From Mycobacterium sp. JS623 (GTDB lineage Bacteria > Actinomycetota > Actinomycetes > Mycobacteriales > Mycobacteriaceae), in contig NC_019966.1 of NCBI RefSeq assembly GCF_000328565.1, positions 2,108,001 through 2,172,000 on the forward strand: a stretch of DNA of 64,000 nucleotides. Direction: 5' to 3'. Of this stretch, positions 33,646 to 43,164 are shown in pieces. Below the pieces are notes generated by a model. It was not told the DNA's origin, did not search any database, and was given only the letters and a program-made list of their open reading frames with translations. Position 1 is the stretch's first letter, and every line of letters starts with the position of its first letter. The translations under genes were made by a program, and so were the position numbers.

Positions 33646-33951
33646 CTAGCCCATCGCGTCGACGGGCAGGCGATCCACCCGCGTCAGCACTGAGTGCTTC
33701 GGCGGAACGCTGGGGCCGGGGGTGGCCTCCGCTAGCTTCGCTTCGTGGTCTATCCAGCACTCGCCGGCGCGTTCGTCGTAGTCGCCTCCGTAGAAGACGC
33801 AGCAGACGCCGATGTCGTCCGGATGATCGGCTGCGCATTGCCAGAAGTCGTCGCCCGCGGCGTGGACGGGCGCCGCAGCGGCGTTGGCGGCCAGTCCGAT
33901 GGCCAGGCCCGCCGTCATCGCGGCGGTGGCCAGAAGTCCCTTGATGTTCAT
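33646..33951 (-). CDS. small secreted cysteine-containing protein
   Basis: A 101-residue protein of unknown function. MNIKGLLATAAMTAGLAIGLAANAAAAPVHAAG is a clear Sec signal peptide, cleaved near residue 27. The mature part is acidic, with four cysteines (WQCAADHPDDIGVCCVFYGGDYDERAGECWID) that could form two disulfides. The C-terminal ~35 residues look unstructured. Similar small exported proteins are common in mycobacteria. It is a single gene converging on nrdE. Confidence 0.68.
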   Translation of the reverse strand: MNIKGLLATAAMTAGLAIGLAANAAAAPVHAAGDDFWQCAADHPDDIGVCCVFYGGDYDERAGECWIDHEAKLAEATPGPSVPPKHSVLTRVDRLPVDAMG

Positions 33952-34061
33952 GGCACTAAGGCTGGAGCGCAGCCGTCATCGCCAAAGCGGGGCGAACTCC
34001 GCGAGCCACCGGTCGCTCGTCAGGGTTGTGGCGGCCGCGCCGGCTAGGGGATTAGGGGCGT

Positions 34062-35246
34062 CTACTTCTTGACAGTGTGCTGCGGGCCCTGCGCCTTCTT
34101 GTACAGCGCCTTGAGCATCCGATCGCGGAACTGCGCGTTGTCGATCATCTTGATGCCCGCATTGGCGAACTTCGGGTAGCCGAGCAGCTTGTGGAAGTAG
34201 CGGCCGCGCCGGTACTCACGACCCCACGCCGCTTCCATCCGCTGCGCGTAGTTGGTGAAGTCGTCGGGCCCGCCGTTCTGCAGCGCCGCGATCGCACACT
34301 CACCCGCGGCCAGCCCCGACTCCAGCGCCTTGGAGATGCCTGCGCCCGACGCCGGTTTGCCCGCGCCCAGCGAGTCGCCCGTGAACAGCACACCGGGACG
34401 CCACGGCGGCCACGCAGTGAAGCCCATCGGCAGCCGCCACGCCCGCACGCTCTTGTTCTTCTTCAGCTCTTCGATCGGCGGTAATTCCCACTCGCGGGGA
34501 AGTGTGCGCAGGAACTCGCCAAGGAACTGCGTCGCGTTGATCGACTGCCAATTCTTGTAGCTGTTCACATAGCCGAGCCCAATGTTGAAGCGTCCGTTGC
34601 CCATTGGGAACACCCAGCCATAACCGGGCAACTGGTCGCCCTGGAACTGCAGCTTCAAATAGATGTCGAGGCTGTCGGAGTCCGGGCGGTTGGCGTGCAT
34701 CTCGGAGCGGATCGCGATCGCCGAGTAGCCGTTGTACTCCGAATCGATCTTCAGTGCCCGCTTGATGGGGGAGTAGGCGCCGTCGGCCGCGATCACCGCG
34801 TCGCCGTACACCTTCTCGCCGCTCTTGCACGTCACGCCCACGACGCGACCGTTCTCGATGATCGGCCCGGTCACCTCGGCCGACTGCCGCACCTCGGCGC
34901 CCGCCGACTCCGCGTGCTTGAGCAACAGCGTGTCCAGCTCCGTGCGACTCACGGTGTGGCCGTGGTCGGGCATCCCCGGGCGCTTCGGGAACGACAGCTC
35001 CCACTGGCTGGGGCTGAACACCGTCACGCGGTTGACCCGGTGAAATTCGGAGACCTCGTGCGACAGCCCCATCTTCTGCAGATAGCTGACGGCCCGCGCG
35101 GTCAGTCCGTCGCCACACGGCTTGTCCCGCGGAAACTCGGCCTTGTCCAGCACCACTACCTTGGCGCCGGTCTGTGCGGCCTGCCACGCGGCGGCCGAAC
35201 CCGAAGGCCCGCCACCTGCAATGACCAGGTCGTATCGCTGCGTCAT
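34062..35246 (-). CDS. geranylgeranyl-reductase-family FAD oxidoreductase (MenJ-like)
   Basis: A 394-residue flavoprotein. The N-terminal dinucleotide motif IAGGGPSGSAAAWQAAQ binds FAD; KPCGDGLTARAV is the family signature; GDSLGAGKPASGAGISKALESG is the second FAD contact. These are traits of geranylgeranyl reductases, and in mycobacteria of MenJ, which saturates one isoprene unit of menaquinone. A menaquinone role is therefore likely, but a mycothiol or lipid side-chain reductase cannot be excluded. It is divergent from the TetR gene at 35398, with 151 bp between them. Confidence 0.85.
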   Translation of the reverse strand: MTQRYDLVIAGGGPSGSAAAWQAAQTGAKVVVLDKAEFPRDKPCGDGLTARAVSYLQKMGLSHEVSEFHRVNRVTVFSPSQWELSFPKRPGMPDHGHTVSRTELDTLLLKHAESAGAEVRQSAEVTGPIIENGRVVGVTCKSGEKVYGDAVIAADGAYSPIKRALKIDSEYNGYSAIAIRSEMHANRPDSDSLDIYLKLQFQGDQLPGYGWVFPMGNGRFNIGLGYVNSYKNWQSINATQFLGEFLRTLPREWELPPIEELKKNKSVRAWRLPMGFTAWPPWRPGVLFTGDSLGAGKPASGAGISKALESGLAAGECAIAALQNGGPDDFTNYAQRMEAAWGREYRRGRYFHKLLGYPKFANAGIKMIDNAQFRDRMLKALYKKAQGPQHTVKK

Positions 35247-35385
35247 ACGTCTCTCTCGTCACTTGGCTGTCGCACAATTATTACCCAGCGTGACGGGTGG
35301 GTTCTTGGCAAGCAAATTTGCCTGGCCAGCGCAGCAAAACCCCGTGTTGGCGGACGGTCTGAGCAGGTCAGCGACGTCCGGGCGG

Positions 35386-35391
35386 TACAGT
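35386..35391 (+). promoter_or_regulatory. -10 hexamer of leaderless TetR gene
   Basis: TACAGT at 35386-35391 is followed by 6 nt and GTG 35398, with no ribosome site, so the transcript should begin on the start codon. This decides the start of the TetR gene. Confidence 0.55.
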
Positions 35392-35397
35392 AAGCGG

Positions 35398-36138
35398 GTG
35401 CGGCGAGGGTCCAGGTCACGTTCCAGCAGCGAGCCGGGTGTCAAAGTAGACGCCCGCAGCGAGCGCTGGCGTGAGCATCGCAAGAAGGTGCGATCAGAGA
35501 TCGTCGACGCCGCGTTCAGGGCCATTGACCGCCTCGGACCCGAATTGAGCCTGCGCGAGATCGCCGAGGAGGCGGGTACCGCGAAGCCAAAGATTTACCG
35601 CCATTTCACCGACAAGTCAGATCTGTTCCAGGCGATCGGTGAGCGGCTGCGCGACATGCTGTGGCTGGCGATCATCCCGTCGATCAACCTGTCCAGTGAC
35701 TCGGCGCGGGAAGTCATCCGCCGCAGCGTCGAGCAATACGTGCGACTGGTCGACGAGCACCCCAATGTGTGCCGTTTCCTGATCCAGGGCCGGTTCGCCG
35801 AGCAGAGCGAGTCGACGATGCGTGCGCTCAACGAGGGTCGCGGCGTCACGCTGGCGATGGCCGACATGTTCAACAACGAGCTGCGTGAGATGGAACTCGA
35901 CGGCGCGGCAATCGAACTCGCCGCATACACCACATTCGGTTCGGCGGCCGCCGCCACCGACTGGTGGTTGGGACCCGACGTCGACAGTCCGCGTCGGATG
36001 CCACCTGATGAGTTCATAGCGCATATGACGACGATCATGCTCGGCTCCATCAACGGCACCTGCGAGCTGCTCGGCATCAAAATCGATCCGGACCTTCCGC
36101 TGCACGAAGGTGTGCGTCGTCGCGAACACGTCGCCTAA
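35398..36138 (+). CDS. TetR-family transcriptional regulator
   Basis: A 246-residue TetR protein. After an Arg/Ser-rich tail, RKKVRSEIVDAAFRAIDRLGPELSLREIAEEAGTAKPKIYRHFTDKSDLF is the DNA-binding domain. The ligand domain is long, with FGSAAAATDWWLGPDVDSPRRMPPDEFIAHMTTIMLGSINGTCELLGI. GTG 35398 is supported by the leaderless promoter and by a length equal to what I recall for M. tuberculosis Rv3050c. It lies between the MenJ-like gene (divergent) and, beyond a pseudogene, a Baeyer-Villiger-type monooxygenase it may control. Confidence 0.87.
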   Translation: MRRGSRSRSSSEPGVKVDARSERWREHRKKVRSEIVDAAFRAIDRLGPELSLREIAEEAGTAKPKIYRHFTDKSDLFQAIGERLRDMLWLAIIPSINLSSDSAREVIRRSVEQYVRLVDEHPNVCRFLIQGRFAEQSESTMRALNEGRGVTLAMADMFNNELREMELDGAAIELAAYTTFGSAAAATDWWLGPDVDSPRRMPPDEFIAHMTTIMLGSINGTCELLGIKIDPDLPLHEGVRRREHVA

Positions 36139-36155
36139 CCAAAGCTGGTGGCGCA

Positions 36156-36543
36156 ATGGATGAGCCGCACTCCGCCGAGCTGACCGAGACTCAGCTGCGG
36201 GTGCGCGCCCTCGAAAGCGTGCTCGCGGAAAAGGGTTACGTGGACCCGCGGCGCTCGACGCAATCATCGAGACCTACGAAACCAAGATCGGTCCCCACAA
36301 TGGCGCGACGGTCGTTGCGAAGGCGTGGACGGACGCGGCTTACCGCGACTGGCTGCTGCGGCCGCCGAAGGGTCTTCGTCCGACGGCTACGCCCGGTGGC
36401 TTGCCGCGCTGGAGCGAGTGATTGAGGACAACGGGATCGCCGACCCGCCCATGCTTGGCCGCTACCGTGACGCATGGCGTCGCGCCGCCGCACGAACCCC
36501 ACACGGTGTGCCGATCGAACTTCAACCGTGCGACTTTCAGTGA
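36156..36543 (+). pseudogene. nitrile hydratase alpha/accessory gene remnant
   Basis: Three frames together read as pieces of a nitrile hydratase locus. From ATG 36156: [22 protein letters not shown], the alpha-subunit N-terminus. One G is missing after 36248, and the next frame continues [36 protein letters not shown]. The rest of alpha, including the CxxCxC metal site, and any beta subunit are deleted. A third frame follows directly with [19 protein letters not shown] and RRAAARTPHGVPIEL to TGA 36543, typical of the nitrile hydratase accessory protein. The locus is non-functional. Confidence 0.7.
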
Positions 36544-36627
36544 GATTGACAGCTCCGGTATGCGGTACCGCTGGTCCCGTATACTTGCTCCGATCGACAG
36601 AAACGTCCTCGTCAGGAAGGACCCTCG

Positions 36628-38142
36628 ATGACTGTTGCCGCCGAGCGAGCTGCTGAGGATACCCAACAGCCCGTACACACCCGCGCGCTGATCATCGGCA
36701 CCGGCTTCTCCGGTCTCGGGATGGCCATCGAGCTACAGCGACGTGGCGTCGACTTCTTAGTCCTGGAGAAGGCCGACGAGATCGGCGGCACCTGGCGGGA
36801 TAACACCTATCCCGGATGCGCGTGCGACATCCCGTCGCACATGTACTCGTTCTCGTTCGAGCCCAAGCCCGACTGGCAGCACATGTGGTCACTCCAGCCG
36901 GAGATCCTCGACTACCTCAAGGGCGTGACCGAAAAGTACGGGCTGCGCCGCTACATCTCGTTCGGATCCCATGTCGACCGTGCGCATTGGGACGACGACG
37001 AGTTGCGCTGGCACGTGTTCACCAAGGATGGCCGCGAGTTCGTCGCGCAGTTCGTGGTCTCCGGCGTTGGCGGTCTGCACATCCCGCTGGTTCCGGAGTT
37101 CGAGGGATTCGACCAATTCACCGGCGCCGCTTTCCATTCCGCGCAGTGGGACCACAGCGTGGACCTGACGGGCAAGCGGGTGGCGGTGATCGGTACCGGC
37201 GCCAGCGCGATCCAGATCGTGCCCGAGATCGTCAAGGACGTCGGCGCGCTACAGCTGTATCAGCGCACCCCGGCGTGGGTGATGCCGCGGCCCAACAACC
37301 CGATTCCCGAGTGGATGCGCGACACGTTCACCAACGTCCCCGGCACGCGGGCGGCGATGCGGGCGGGCATCTACTGGATTCACGAGGCCGTCGGCTTCGC
37401 GATGACGAAGCAGCCGCGGCTGCTCAAACTCGGTGAGCTGATGGGTAAGTGGAACATCCGGCGCTCGGTCAAAGACCGCGAGCTGCGCCGAAAGCTCACC
37501 CCGAATTATCGCGCCGGCTGCAAGCGGATCCTCAACTCCGATACCTACTACCGCGGCGTCGCCGATCCGAAGACCGAGGTCATCACCGACGGCATCGCCC
37601 GGTTCACTCCCCGCGGCATCGTCACGTCCGACGGCGCCGAGCGTGACGTCGACGTCGTCGTCTTCGCCACCGGATTCCACGTCACCGACTCGTATACCTA
37701 CGTCGATATCAAGGGGCCCGGCGGTGAGGATCTGGGGGACCGGTGGACCCGCGAGGGGGTGTCGGCGCTGCGCGGCATCACCATTGCCGACATGCCGAAC
37801 CTGTTCTTCCTGCTCGGGCCGAACACCGCACTGGGACACAACTCGGTGGTGTTCATGATCGAGTCGCAGATCCGGTATGCGGCGCATGCGATCGCGGCGG
37901 TCGACAAGGCAGGCGCGCAGGCGCTGGCGCCGACTCGCGCGGCGGCCGATGCGTACAACGCCGAACTGCAGCGCGAGTTGGCGGGCACAGTGTGGAGCAC
38001 CGGAGGTTGCCGGAGCTGGTACATGGACGAGCACGGGGTGAACCGGACGCTGTACAGCGGGATGACCTGGCAGTACTGGCTGGCAACCCGCAGATTCAAG
38101 GCGTCGGAGTACAAGTTCTTCGGCGCCGGGTCGACAAACTAG
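36628..38142 (+). CDS. flavin-containing / Baeyer-Villiger monooxygenase
   Basis: A 504-residue FAD/NADPH monooxygenase. It has the FAD Rossmann motif GTGFSG (24-29), EIGGTWRDNTYPGCACDIPSHMYSFSF, the Baeyer-Villiger fingerprint FTGAAFHSAQW (164-174), and the NADPH Rossmann motif IGTGASAIQIVPEI. Such enzymes insert oxygen next to ketones or oxidise soft heteroatoms; mycobacterial homologues can activate thioamide drugs, but that is not evidence for this one. An AGGAAGG ribosome site precedes the ATG. From memory the M. tuberculosis neighbour of nrdF2, Rv3049c, is the same gene. Confidence 0.92.
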   Translation: MTVAAERAAEDTQQPVHTRALIIGTGFSGLGMAIELQRRGVDFLVLEKADEIGGTWRDNTYPGCACDIPSHMYSFSFEPKPDWQHMWSLQPEILDYLKGVTEKYGLRRYISFGSHVDRAHWDDDELRWHVFTKDGREFVAQFVVSGVGGLHIPLVPEFEGFDQFTGAAFHSAQWDHSVDLTGKRVAVIGTGASAIQIVPEIVKDVGALQLYQRTPAWVMPRPNNPIPEWMRDTFTNVPGTRAAMRAGIYWIHEAVGFAMTKQPRLLKLGELMGKWNIRRSVKDRELRRKLTPNYRAGCKRILNSDTYYRGVADPKTEVITDGIARFTPRGIVTSDGAERDVDVVVFATGFHVTDSYTYVDIKGPGGEDLGDRWTREGVSALRGITIADMPNLFFLLGPNTALGHNSVVFMIESQIRYAAHAIAAVDKAGAQALAPTRAAADAYNAELQRELAGTVWSTGGCRSWYMDEHGVNRTLYSGMTWQYWLATRRFKASEYKFFGAGSTN

Positions 38143-38154
38143 GGCGACACGCCA

Positions 38155-39225
<1,071 letters not shown>

Positions 39226-39350
39226 GCGCCGCGGATCAGTACCAATATCGGCGGCCGCTGCGGCACGAGACCGATCACGAAGCACCACCGTAGCGATGAT
39301 AGCGGGACGATCACGGTTGCTCCGAATTGGAATTGTCGCGATACGATGCG

Positions 39351-39379
39351 GCCACCGAACTCGTCAACAGTTCGGTGGC
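39351..39379. terminator. bidirectional hairpin between nrdF2 and CsbD gene
   Basis: Perfect 11-bp arms GCCACCGAACT (39351-39361) and AGTTCGGTGGC (39369-39379) enclose a 7-nt loop. It lies in the gap between two convergent genes, 126 nt after the nrdF2 stop and 22 nt beyond the CsbD stop. Confidence 0.7.
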
Positions 39380-39401
39380 GGCAACGAAAGAGGCGCTGAA
39401 C

Positions 39402-39575
39402 CTAGTTCTTGAACGCGTCCTTGACCTTCTCGCCGGCGTCTTTCAGGCTGGATTTGGCCTGGTCGACCTTGCCCCGATTTTCGGTGTCTTTGTCCCCGGT
39501 CGTCTTGCCGAGAGCCTCTTTGGCCTTGCCGCCGAGGTCGTCGATCTTGTTGCTGGCTTTGTCTTGGGCGCCCAT
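39402..39575 (-). CDS. CsbD-family stress protein
   Basis: A 57-residue, highly charged, mostly helical protein starting MGAQDKASNKIDDLGGKAKEA, with GDKDTENRGKVDQAKSSLKDA in its second half. This is the CsbD-like pattern of short amphipathic repeats (K-x-x-D-x-x-G-K-x-K-E), found in small proteins induced by general stress. AAGGA lies 6 nt before the ATG. The gene is too short for usual ORF cut-offs. The function of CsbD proteins is unknown; osmotic or stationary-phase protection is assumed. Confidence 0.85.
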   Translation of the reverse strand: MGAQDKASNKIDDLGGKAKEALGKTTGDKDTENRGKVDQAKSSLKDAGEKVKDAFKN

Positions 39576-39822
39576 GATTCATCCTTTGGTCGAAGGTGGG
39601 TTTGAGCTCAGAGTTGAACCTTCTCCGTGTATACCCATTTGCAGGATCCATCAAACCCAGGCGAACCCGCCGGGGTCGCGGTCAGCGGCCCGTGCGCTCG
39701 CGGTGCTTGCATCCGGGCCAGCAGCACGGCCGACGCATGCCTTCCGCGAGATTCTCCTGCGATCCGCCGGTGGCTTGCGACGACCCCGCCCGGTACTCGT
39801 TGGCTGCGGATGCGGCCGGAGT

Positions 39823-40671
39823 CTAGACGGTCGCGACGATAAGTTGCTCAGCGCTCGGCGGCCGTAGACCGTCGGTACGTCCGGCGAAGTAGTGCGCCGC
39901 GAGGGCGTCCGGACCGACATGCTCAACCACGGAAAACCCTGCGGCGCAGCACAACTCGACCATTTCCTCGGGCGCGTAATGACTGAGGAACGGCGTGCCG
40001 GATGCGGCCGCAGCAGCTTCGACCGATTCCTGCATCGGGCGCTCGGCCGCGTCCACCAAGTCCACCGGCAACATAAACGTCATGACCAGCACCGAACCGC
40101 CCGCCATCGCGGCGACCTGCCGGAGTGTCGTCTCGGTGGCTTCCCTTGTCAGATACATGCTCACGCCCATCGACGAGAGCACTGCTGGATGATGTGCGTC
40201 GAAGCCATTGGCCCGCAAGGCATCCGGGAACGTATCGCCGCGTTCGAAGTCGACCGGGACGAATTGCAGGTTCTCTCCGGGCGGATAACCAATCTCGGTG
40301 AGCCTGCGCCTCTTCCAGTCCTGGGTACCTGGCTGGTCCACCTCGAAGATCCGCACCACGATGTCGCGATGGCGCTGAGCGAAGGTGTCCAGCCCGGCGC
40401 CAAGAATGACGTATTGCCTGATGCCGGCCGCTGCGCGATCGATAACCAGGTCGTCCAGATATCGGGCGCGTGCCACGATCGACGCGCGGAACGCGCGGGT
40501 CCCGTCGGGATTCATGTCGGGCCGCTGGCGCCAGTCCGGATCTGGCTCGGCCAGTTGCAGACCGATCCGGTCGTCGAGCACGTGCGGCGGCGCGTCGACT
40601 TCGGTGTGCAGCGCGCGCCACAGCGCGGTGCGTACGGCGGTGCTGTCAGGTGCTGATGTCTTCTGGCTCAT
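39823..40671 (-). CDS. SAM-dependent methyltransferase, TIGR00027/LCMT family
   Basis: A 282-residue methyltransferase of the leucine-carboxyl-methyltransferase-like group that is expanded in mycobacteria. It has R-x-SIVARARYLDDLV, the SAM motif QYVILGAGLDTFAQR, RIFEVDQPGTQDWKRRRL, and FVPVDFERGD. ATG 40671 overlaps the stop of the VOC gene by 4 bp, which excludes the longer frame to 40755. It is the third gene of an RHH-VOC-methyltransferase operon. Members methylate polyketide or lipid substrates; the target here is unknown. Confidence 0.87.
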   Translation of the reverse strand: MSQKTSAPDSTAVRTALWRALHTEVDAPPHVLDDRIGLQLAEPDPDWRQRPDMNPDGTRAFRASIVARARYLDDLVIDRAAAGIRQYVILGAGLDTFAQRHRDIVVRIFEVDQPGTQDWKRRRLTEIGYPPGENLQFVPVDFERGDTFPDALRANGFDAHHPAVLSSMGVSMYLTREATETTLRQVAAMAGGSVLVMTFMLPVDLVDAAERPMQESVEAAAAASGTPFLSHYAPEEMVELCCAAGFSVVEHVGPDALAAHYFAGRTDGLRPPSAEQLIVATV

Positions 40672-41009
40672 TTGGCTGGTGCCTGCAGCTTCCACTCGCG
40701 GCCGTCGGGGTCGCGAACCGTCATCAGCCTTGTGCCCCAATGGGTGTCCTCCCACTCGCTGACAACTTCGACGGAGGCGTCGAGCTCGAACGCGTCGGCG
40801 TCTGGCACAGCCAGCACCAGGTGCCTGTGTGTCGGCTCGGTCTCAGGAACCTCCGCGATGAATAGGTACGGTCCGTCGCCGCGGCGCAGCTGACCGGAGT
40901 TGTGGTCGGTCGCGAACTCGATTTCATAGCCCAGCGTCTGAAAGAACTTCGCCGACTTGCCCCAGTTGTGGGTTTCCAGGAACACAGCTTCGATGCCCTC
41001 GGTCGTCAT
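40668..41009 (-). CDS. VOC-family (glyoxalase/dioxygenase-fold) protein
   Basis: A 113-residue single VOC module with two beta-alpha-beta-beta-beta units: AVFLETHNWGKSAKFFQTLGYEIEFATDHNSGQLRRGDGPYLFIAEVPE, then LVLAVPDADAFELDASVEV and DTHWGTRLMTVRDPDGREWKLQAP. The conserved metal-site positions His13-type and the C-terminal Glu are present. Family members include glyoxalases, dioxygenases and antibiotic-binding proteins. Its ATG directly follows the TGA of the RHH gene (TGAATG) and its stop overlaps the methyltransferase start, so all three genes are coupled. Confidence 0.85.
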   Translation of the reverse strand: MTTEGIEAVFLETHNWGKSAKFFQTLGYEIEFATDHNSGQLRRGDGPYLFIAEVPETEPTHRHLVLAVPDADAFELDASVEVVSEWEDTHWGTRLMTVRDPDGREWKLQAPAK

Positions 41010-41177
41010 TCAGCCCTCCTTCGTCGATTGCGTGCCGTGGGTGTCGAGGTAGGACCGCAACGCATCGGCCACCAACGCCGACAGAGATGACTCCGTCTCG
41101 ATCGCATGGTGCTTGACCCGCCTGATCAAGCCGACCGGCAGGTACACGTTGAACTGCTTGACGTCCTCGTCGCCCAC
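41010..41177 (-). CDS. ribbon-helix-helix DNA-binding protein
   Basis: A 55-residue protein not reported by simple length filters. It reads [21 protein letters not shown] as the ribbon and first helix, and [22 protein letters not shown] as the second helix, the CopG/Arc/MetJ pattern found in small repressors and antitoxins. The start is GTG 41177. A 14-bp perfect palindrome lies 10 nt upstream of the start and is the probable operator. No toxin gene follows; the partner genes are a VOC protein and a methyltransferase, so it is better viewed as the operon's own repressor. Confidence 0.78.
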   Translation of the reverse strand: MGDEDVKQFNVYLPVGLIRRVKHHAIETESSLSALVADALRSYLDTHGTQSTKEG

Positions 41178-41186
41178 GGGAACCAG

Positions 41187-41215
41187 GCTAGCATGCTAGC
41201 AATCTAGTGTCACTA
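41187..41215. promoter_or_regulatory. adjacent palindromes, candidate RHH operator
   Basis: GCTAGCATGCTAGC at 41187-41200 is a perfect 14-bp palindrome, and TAGTGTCACTA at 41205-41215 is a second perfect dyad 4 nt further. Both lie directly upstream of the RHH gene. A TAGCAT hexamer on the minus strand within the first could be the -10 element, so binding would block transcription. Confidence 0.65.
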
Positions 41216-41225
41216 CACCTTGCGA

Positions 41226-41275
41226 CAGACGCAAAAGGCCCCGAACACGCGGCGCGTCGGGGCCTTCTGCGTCTG
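41226..41275 (-). terminator. Rho-independent-type terminator of the permease gene
   Basis: Arms 41226-41244 and 41257-41275 form a 19-bp stem with one mismatch and a 12-nt loop. Read on the minus strand the GC stem is followed by TTTT inside the lower stem, just after the permease stop. It is one of the few T-run terminators in the window. Confidence 0.8.
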
Positions 41276-41281
41276 CTCTCG

Positions 41282-42880
41282 TTACGTAGTCTCGACTCGC
41301 TCGTGGGCGTCTTCGATGACGGTGCGGCCGATCTCCGCGTACGCCTCCGGCTTGGCGAACCGCATCCACGCCGCGTAGGCCAACCCGAGCGCGAACACCC
41401 CCAGGATGATGTACGGGCCCGCCTTGAACACCAGCGAGTTGGCGGCATAACCCGCCGCGAAAGCGCGGTTGTCCCACAGCAGCCACACCACGTACAGCAT
41501 CGCCACCGCGCCGATCAGCGGCGCGATCAACGTGGTAATCACGTTGCCGCGGTGGGTCTTTCGCACCCAGAAGTACCAAATCACGGCCGCGGAACAGATG
41601 GCCTGCACCAGCAGGATCGCCGCCGTGCCGATCAGCGCCAGCAGGCCGTAGATGTTGGTGTAGGGGACCAGCGACGGGGTGTCCACCGGAACGCCGTTGG
41701 CGTCGGGCACCTGCACCGCGGTGAAGCCTGCAAACAACAGCACAATCACCAGCGTGATCACCGCCTGCACCGCCGAGGCGATAGAGGGCGACCCATGTTT
41801 GGCGTGCGTCGAGCCCACGGTGGAACGCATTGCGTTAGAAGGGATTTCGCGGCCAAGAGCGTACAGGTAACGAGACGCCGCGTTGTGGAATGCCAGCGCG
41901 CATGCGAACGATCCGATGACCAGCAGGATCTTGTAGACATCGAGTAGCACGCTGCCGAGGTTGGTCTTCACCAGCCCGAAGAACAGGTCGAGTGGCGATG
42001 CGCTGATCGACGTCTCGATCGATGTCTTCGCGCCGTTGCCCGCGACGACCATCGCCGAGATGAAGGTGTAGAACAGTCCAAGCCCGATCACCGCGATCAG
42101 GGTGGCTCTCGGGATGATCTTCTTCGGGTTGCGCGACTCCTCGCCGTAGACGGCCGTCGTCTCGAAGCCAACCCACGACCAGAACGCGAAGAACAGACCG
42201 ATCGCCATCGACCCGGCAGCCGCCGCGGTGCCGAATGCTCCGGCGGGCAGGCTCTCGAACGCGTTGTTCAGCAGCACCGTCTGGTTCAGCATGAACCCGT
42301 TCGGGCCGCCGCCCCTGACGATCACCGAGAACGCCAGCGCGAGCAGCACGCACACCTCGGACACCAGAGTCACGCCGAGAATCGCCGCGGTCAGGCTGAT
42401 GTGGAAGTGGCAGAGCACCGCAATGATCACGATCGCACCGATGGCGAAAACCAGCCACGGGACGTTCACGCCCGTGATGGTGTTCACCGCGTCATTGGCG
42501 AAATACGCGCAGCCACCGATCAGCGAACCCTCGAAGATCACGTAGGCGAACGTGGCGAGCAGGCCGCTGGCCATGCCCCATACCTGGCCCAGTCCGTGGG
42601 AAATAAAGCCGTAGAACGCACCCGTGGTGGTGATGTGCTTCGCCATAGCGACGTAGCCCAGCGCGAAGACCGTCAACACGATCGTCGCGAACAGGAAGCC
42701 CGCCGGAGCGCCCAATCCGTTGCCGAACCCGACCGCGATCGGCACGTTGCCGGTCATCGCCGTGATCGGCGCCGCGTTGGCGACGGCCATGAAGATGACC
42801 GCAACGATGCCGACGGCCCCCTTCTTGAGGCCTGCCGACGGCGGAGCGGTTGTCTCGACGGCTGCGGATTCAGTTGCCAC
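41282..42880 (-). CDS. APC-superfamily amino-acid permease
   Basis: A 532-residue transporter with about 12-14 membrane segments. Helix 1 carries GIVAVIFMAVANAAPITAMTGNVPIAVGFGNG, the substrate/sodium-site break, and GFETTAVYGEESRNPKKIIPRATLIAV is the APC signature between helices 6 and 7. ATHA-like soluble tail EAYAEIGRTVIEDAHERVETT ends the protein. GTG 42880 was chosen because AGGAGG lies 6 nt upstream; the frame extending to 42994 has no such site. The substrate cannot be read; amino acids or polyamines are typical. A strong terminator follows. Confidence 0.88.
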   Translation of the reverse strand: MATESAAVETTAPPSAGLKKGAVGIVAVIFMAVANAAPITAMTGNVPIAVGFGNGLGAPAGFLFATIVLTVFALGYVAMAKHITTTGAFYGFISHGLGQVWGMASGLLATFAYVIFEGSLIGGCAYFANDAVNTITGVNVPWLVFAIGAIVIIAVLCHFHISLTAAILGVTLVSEVCVLLALAFSVIVRGGGPNGFMLNQTVLLNNAFESLPAGAFGTAAAAGSMAIGLFFAFWSWVGFETTAVYGEESRNPKKIIPRATLIAVIGLGLFYTFISAMVVAGNGAKTSIETSISASPLDLFFGLVKTNLGSVLLDVYKILLVIGSFACALAFHNAASRYLYALGREIPSNAMRSTVGSTHAKHGSPSIASAVQAVITLVIVLLFAGFTAVQVPDANGVPVDTPSLVPYTNIYGLLALIGTAAILLVQAICSAAVIWYFWVRKTHRGNVITTLIAPLIGAVAMLYVVWLLWDNRAFAAGYAANSLVFKAGPYIILGVFALGLAYAAWMRFAKPEAYAEIGRTVIEDAHERVETT

Positions 42881-42999
42881 CGCGGGCCTCCTGGTTCGGA
42901 TCAGAGTGCGTGAGCGGCCTGCGACGCCGCAGTCCGTAGTGAGCTTCGCACCTCGAGATCGACTCGACAACCGGAAGACACCTGTCGGTACCAACTTGC

Positions 43000-43164
43000 A
43001 TGGTTGTTGTTCGTGGCGAAGGCAGGACGCAGCACCAACACTGGCTGCGCGACCACCACGTCGTTGCGGGCAACCCGCTAACCGAGGACCAGATCAAAGA
43101 GCTAGTGCGCCACCTCACCGCTGACGGGTCTGCGGCACCGACGCGCCGATCAGGCGCGCAATGA
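43000..43164 (+). CDS. small hypothetical protein
   Basis: A possible 54-residue protein starting [21 protein letters not shown], with an amphipathic segment [17 protein letters not shown] near the middle. Its frame overlaps the 3' end of the converging adhC gene by 15 bp. No ribosome site or clear promoter is visible, and no family was recognised. It could be a short regulator-like peptide or chance. It is listed because base composition by codon position looks coding and the gap between permease and adhC otherwise has no gene. Confidence 0.35.
   Translation: MVVVRGEGRTQHQHWLRDHHVVAGNPLTEDQIKELVRHLTADGSAAPTRRSGAQ

Noticed and set aside
41010..41177. RHH gene as an antitoxin
   Set aside because: The following genes are a VOC protein and a methyltransferase, with no RelE, PIN or other toxin-like gene on either side.
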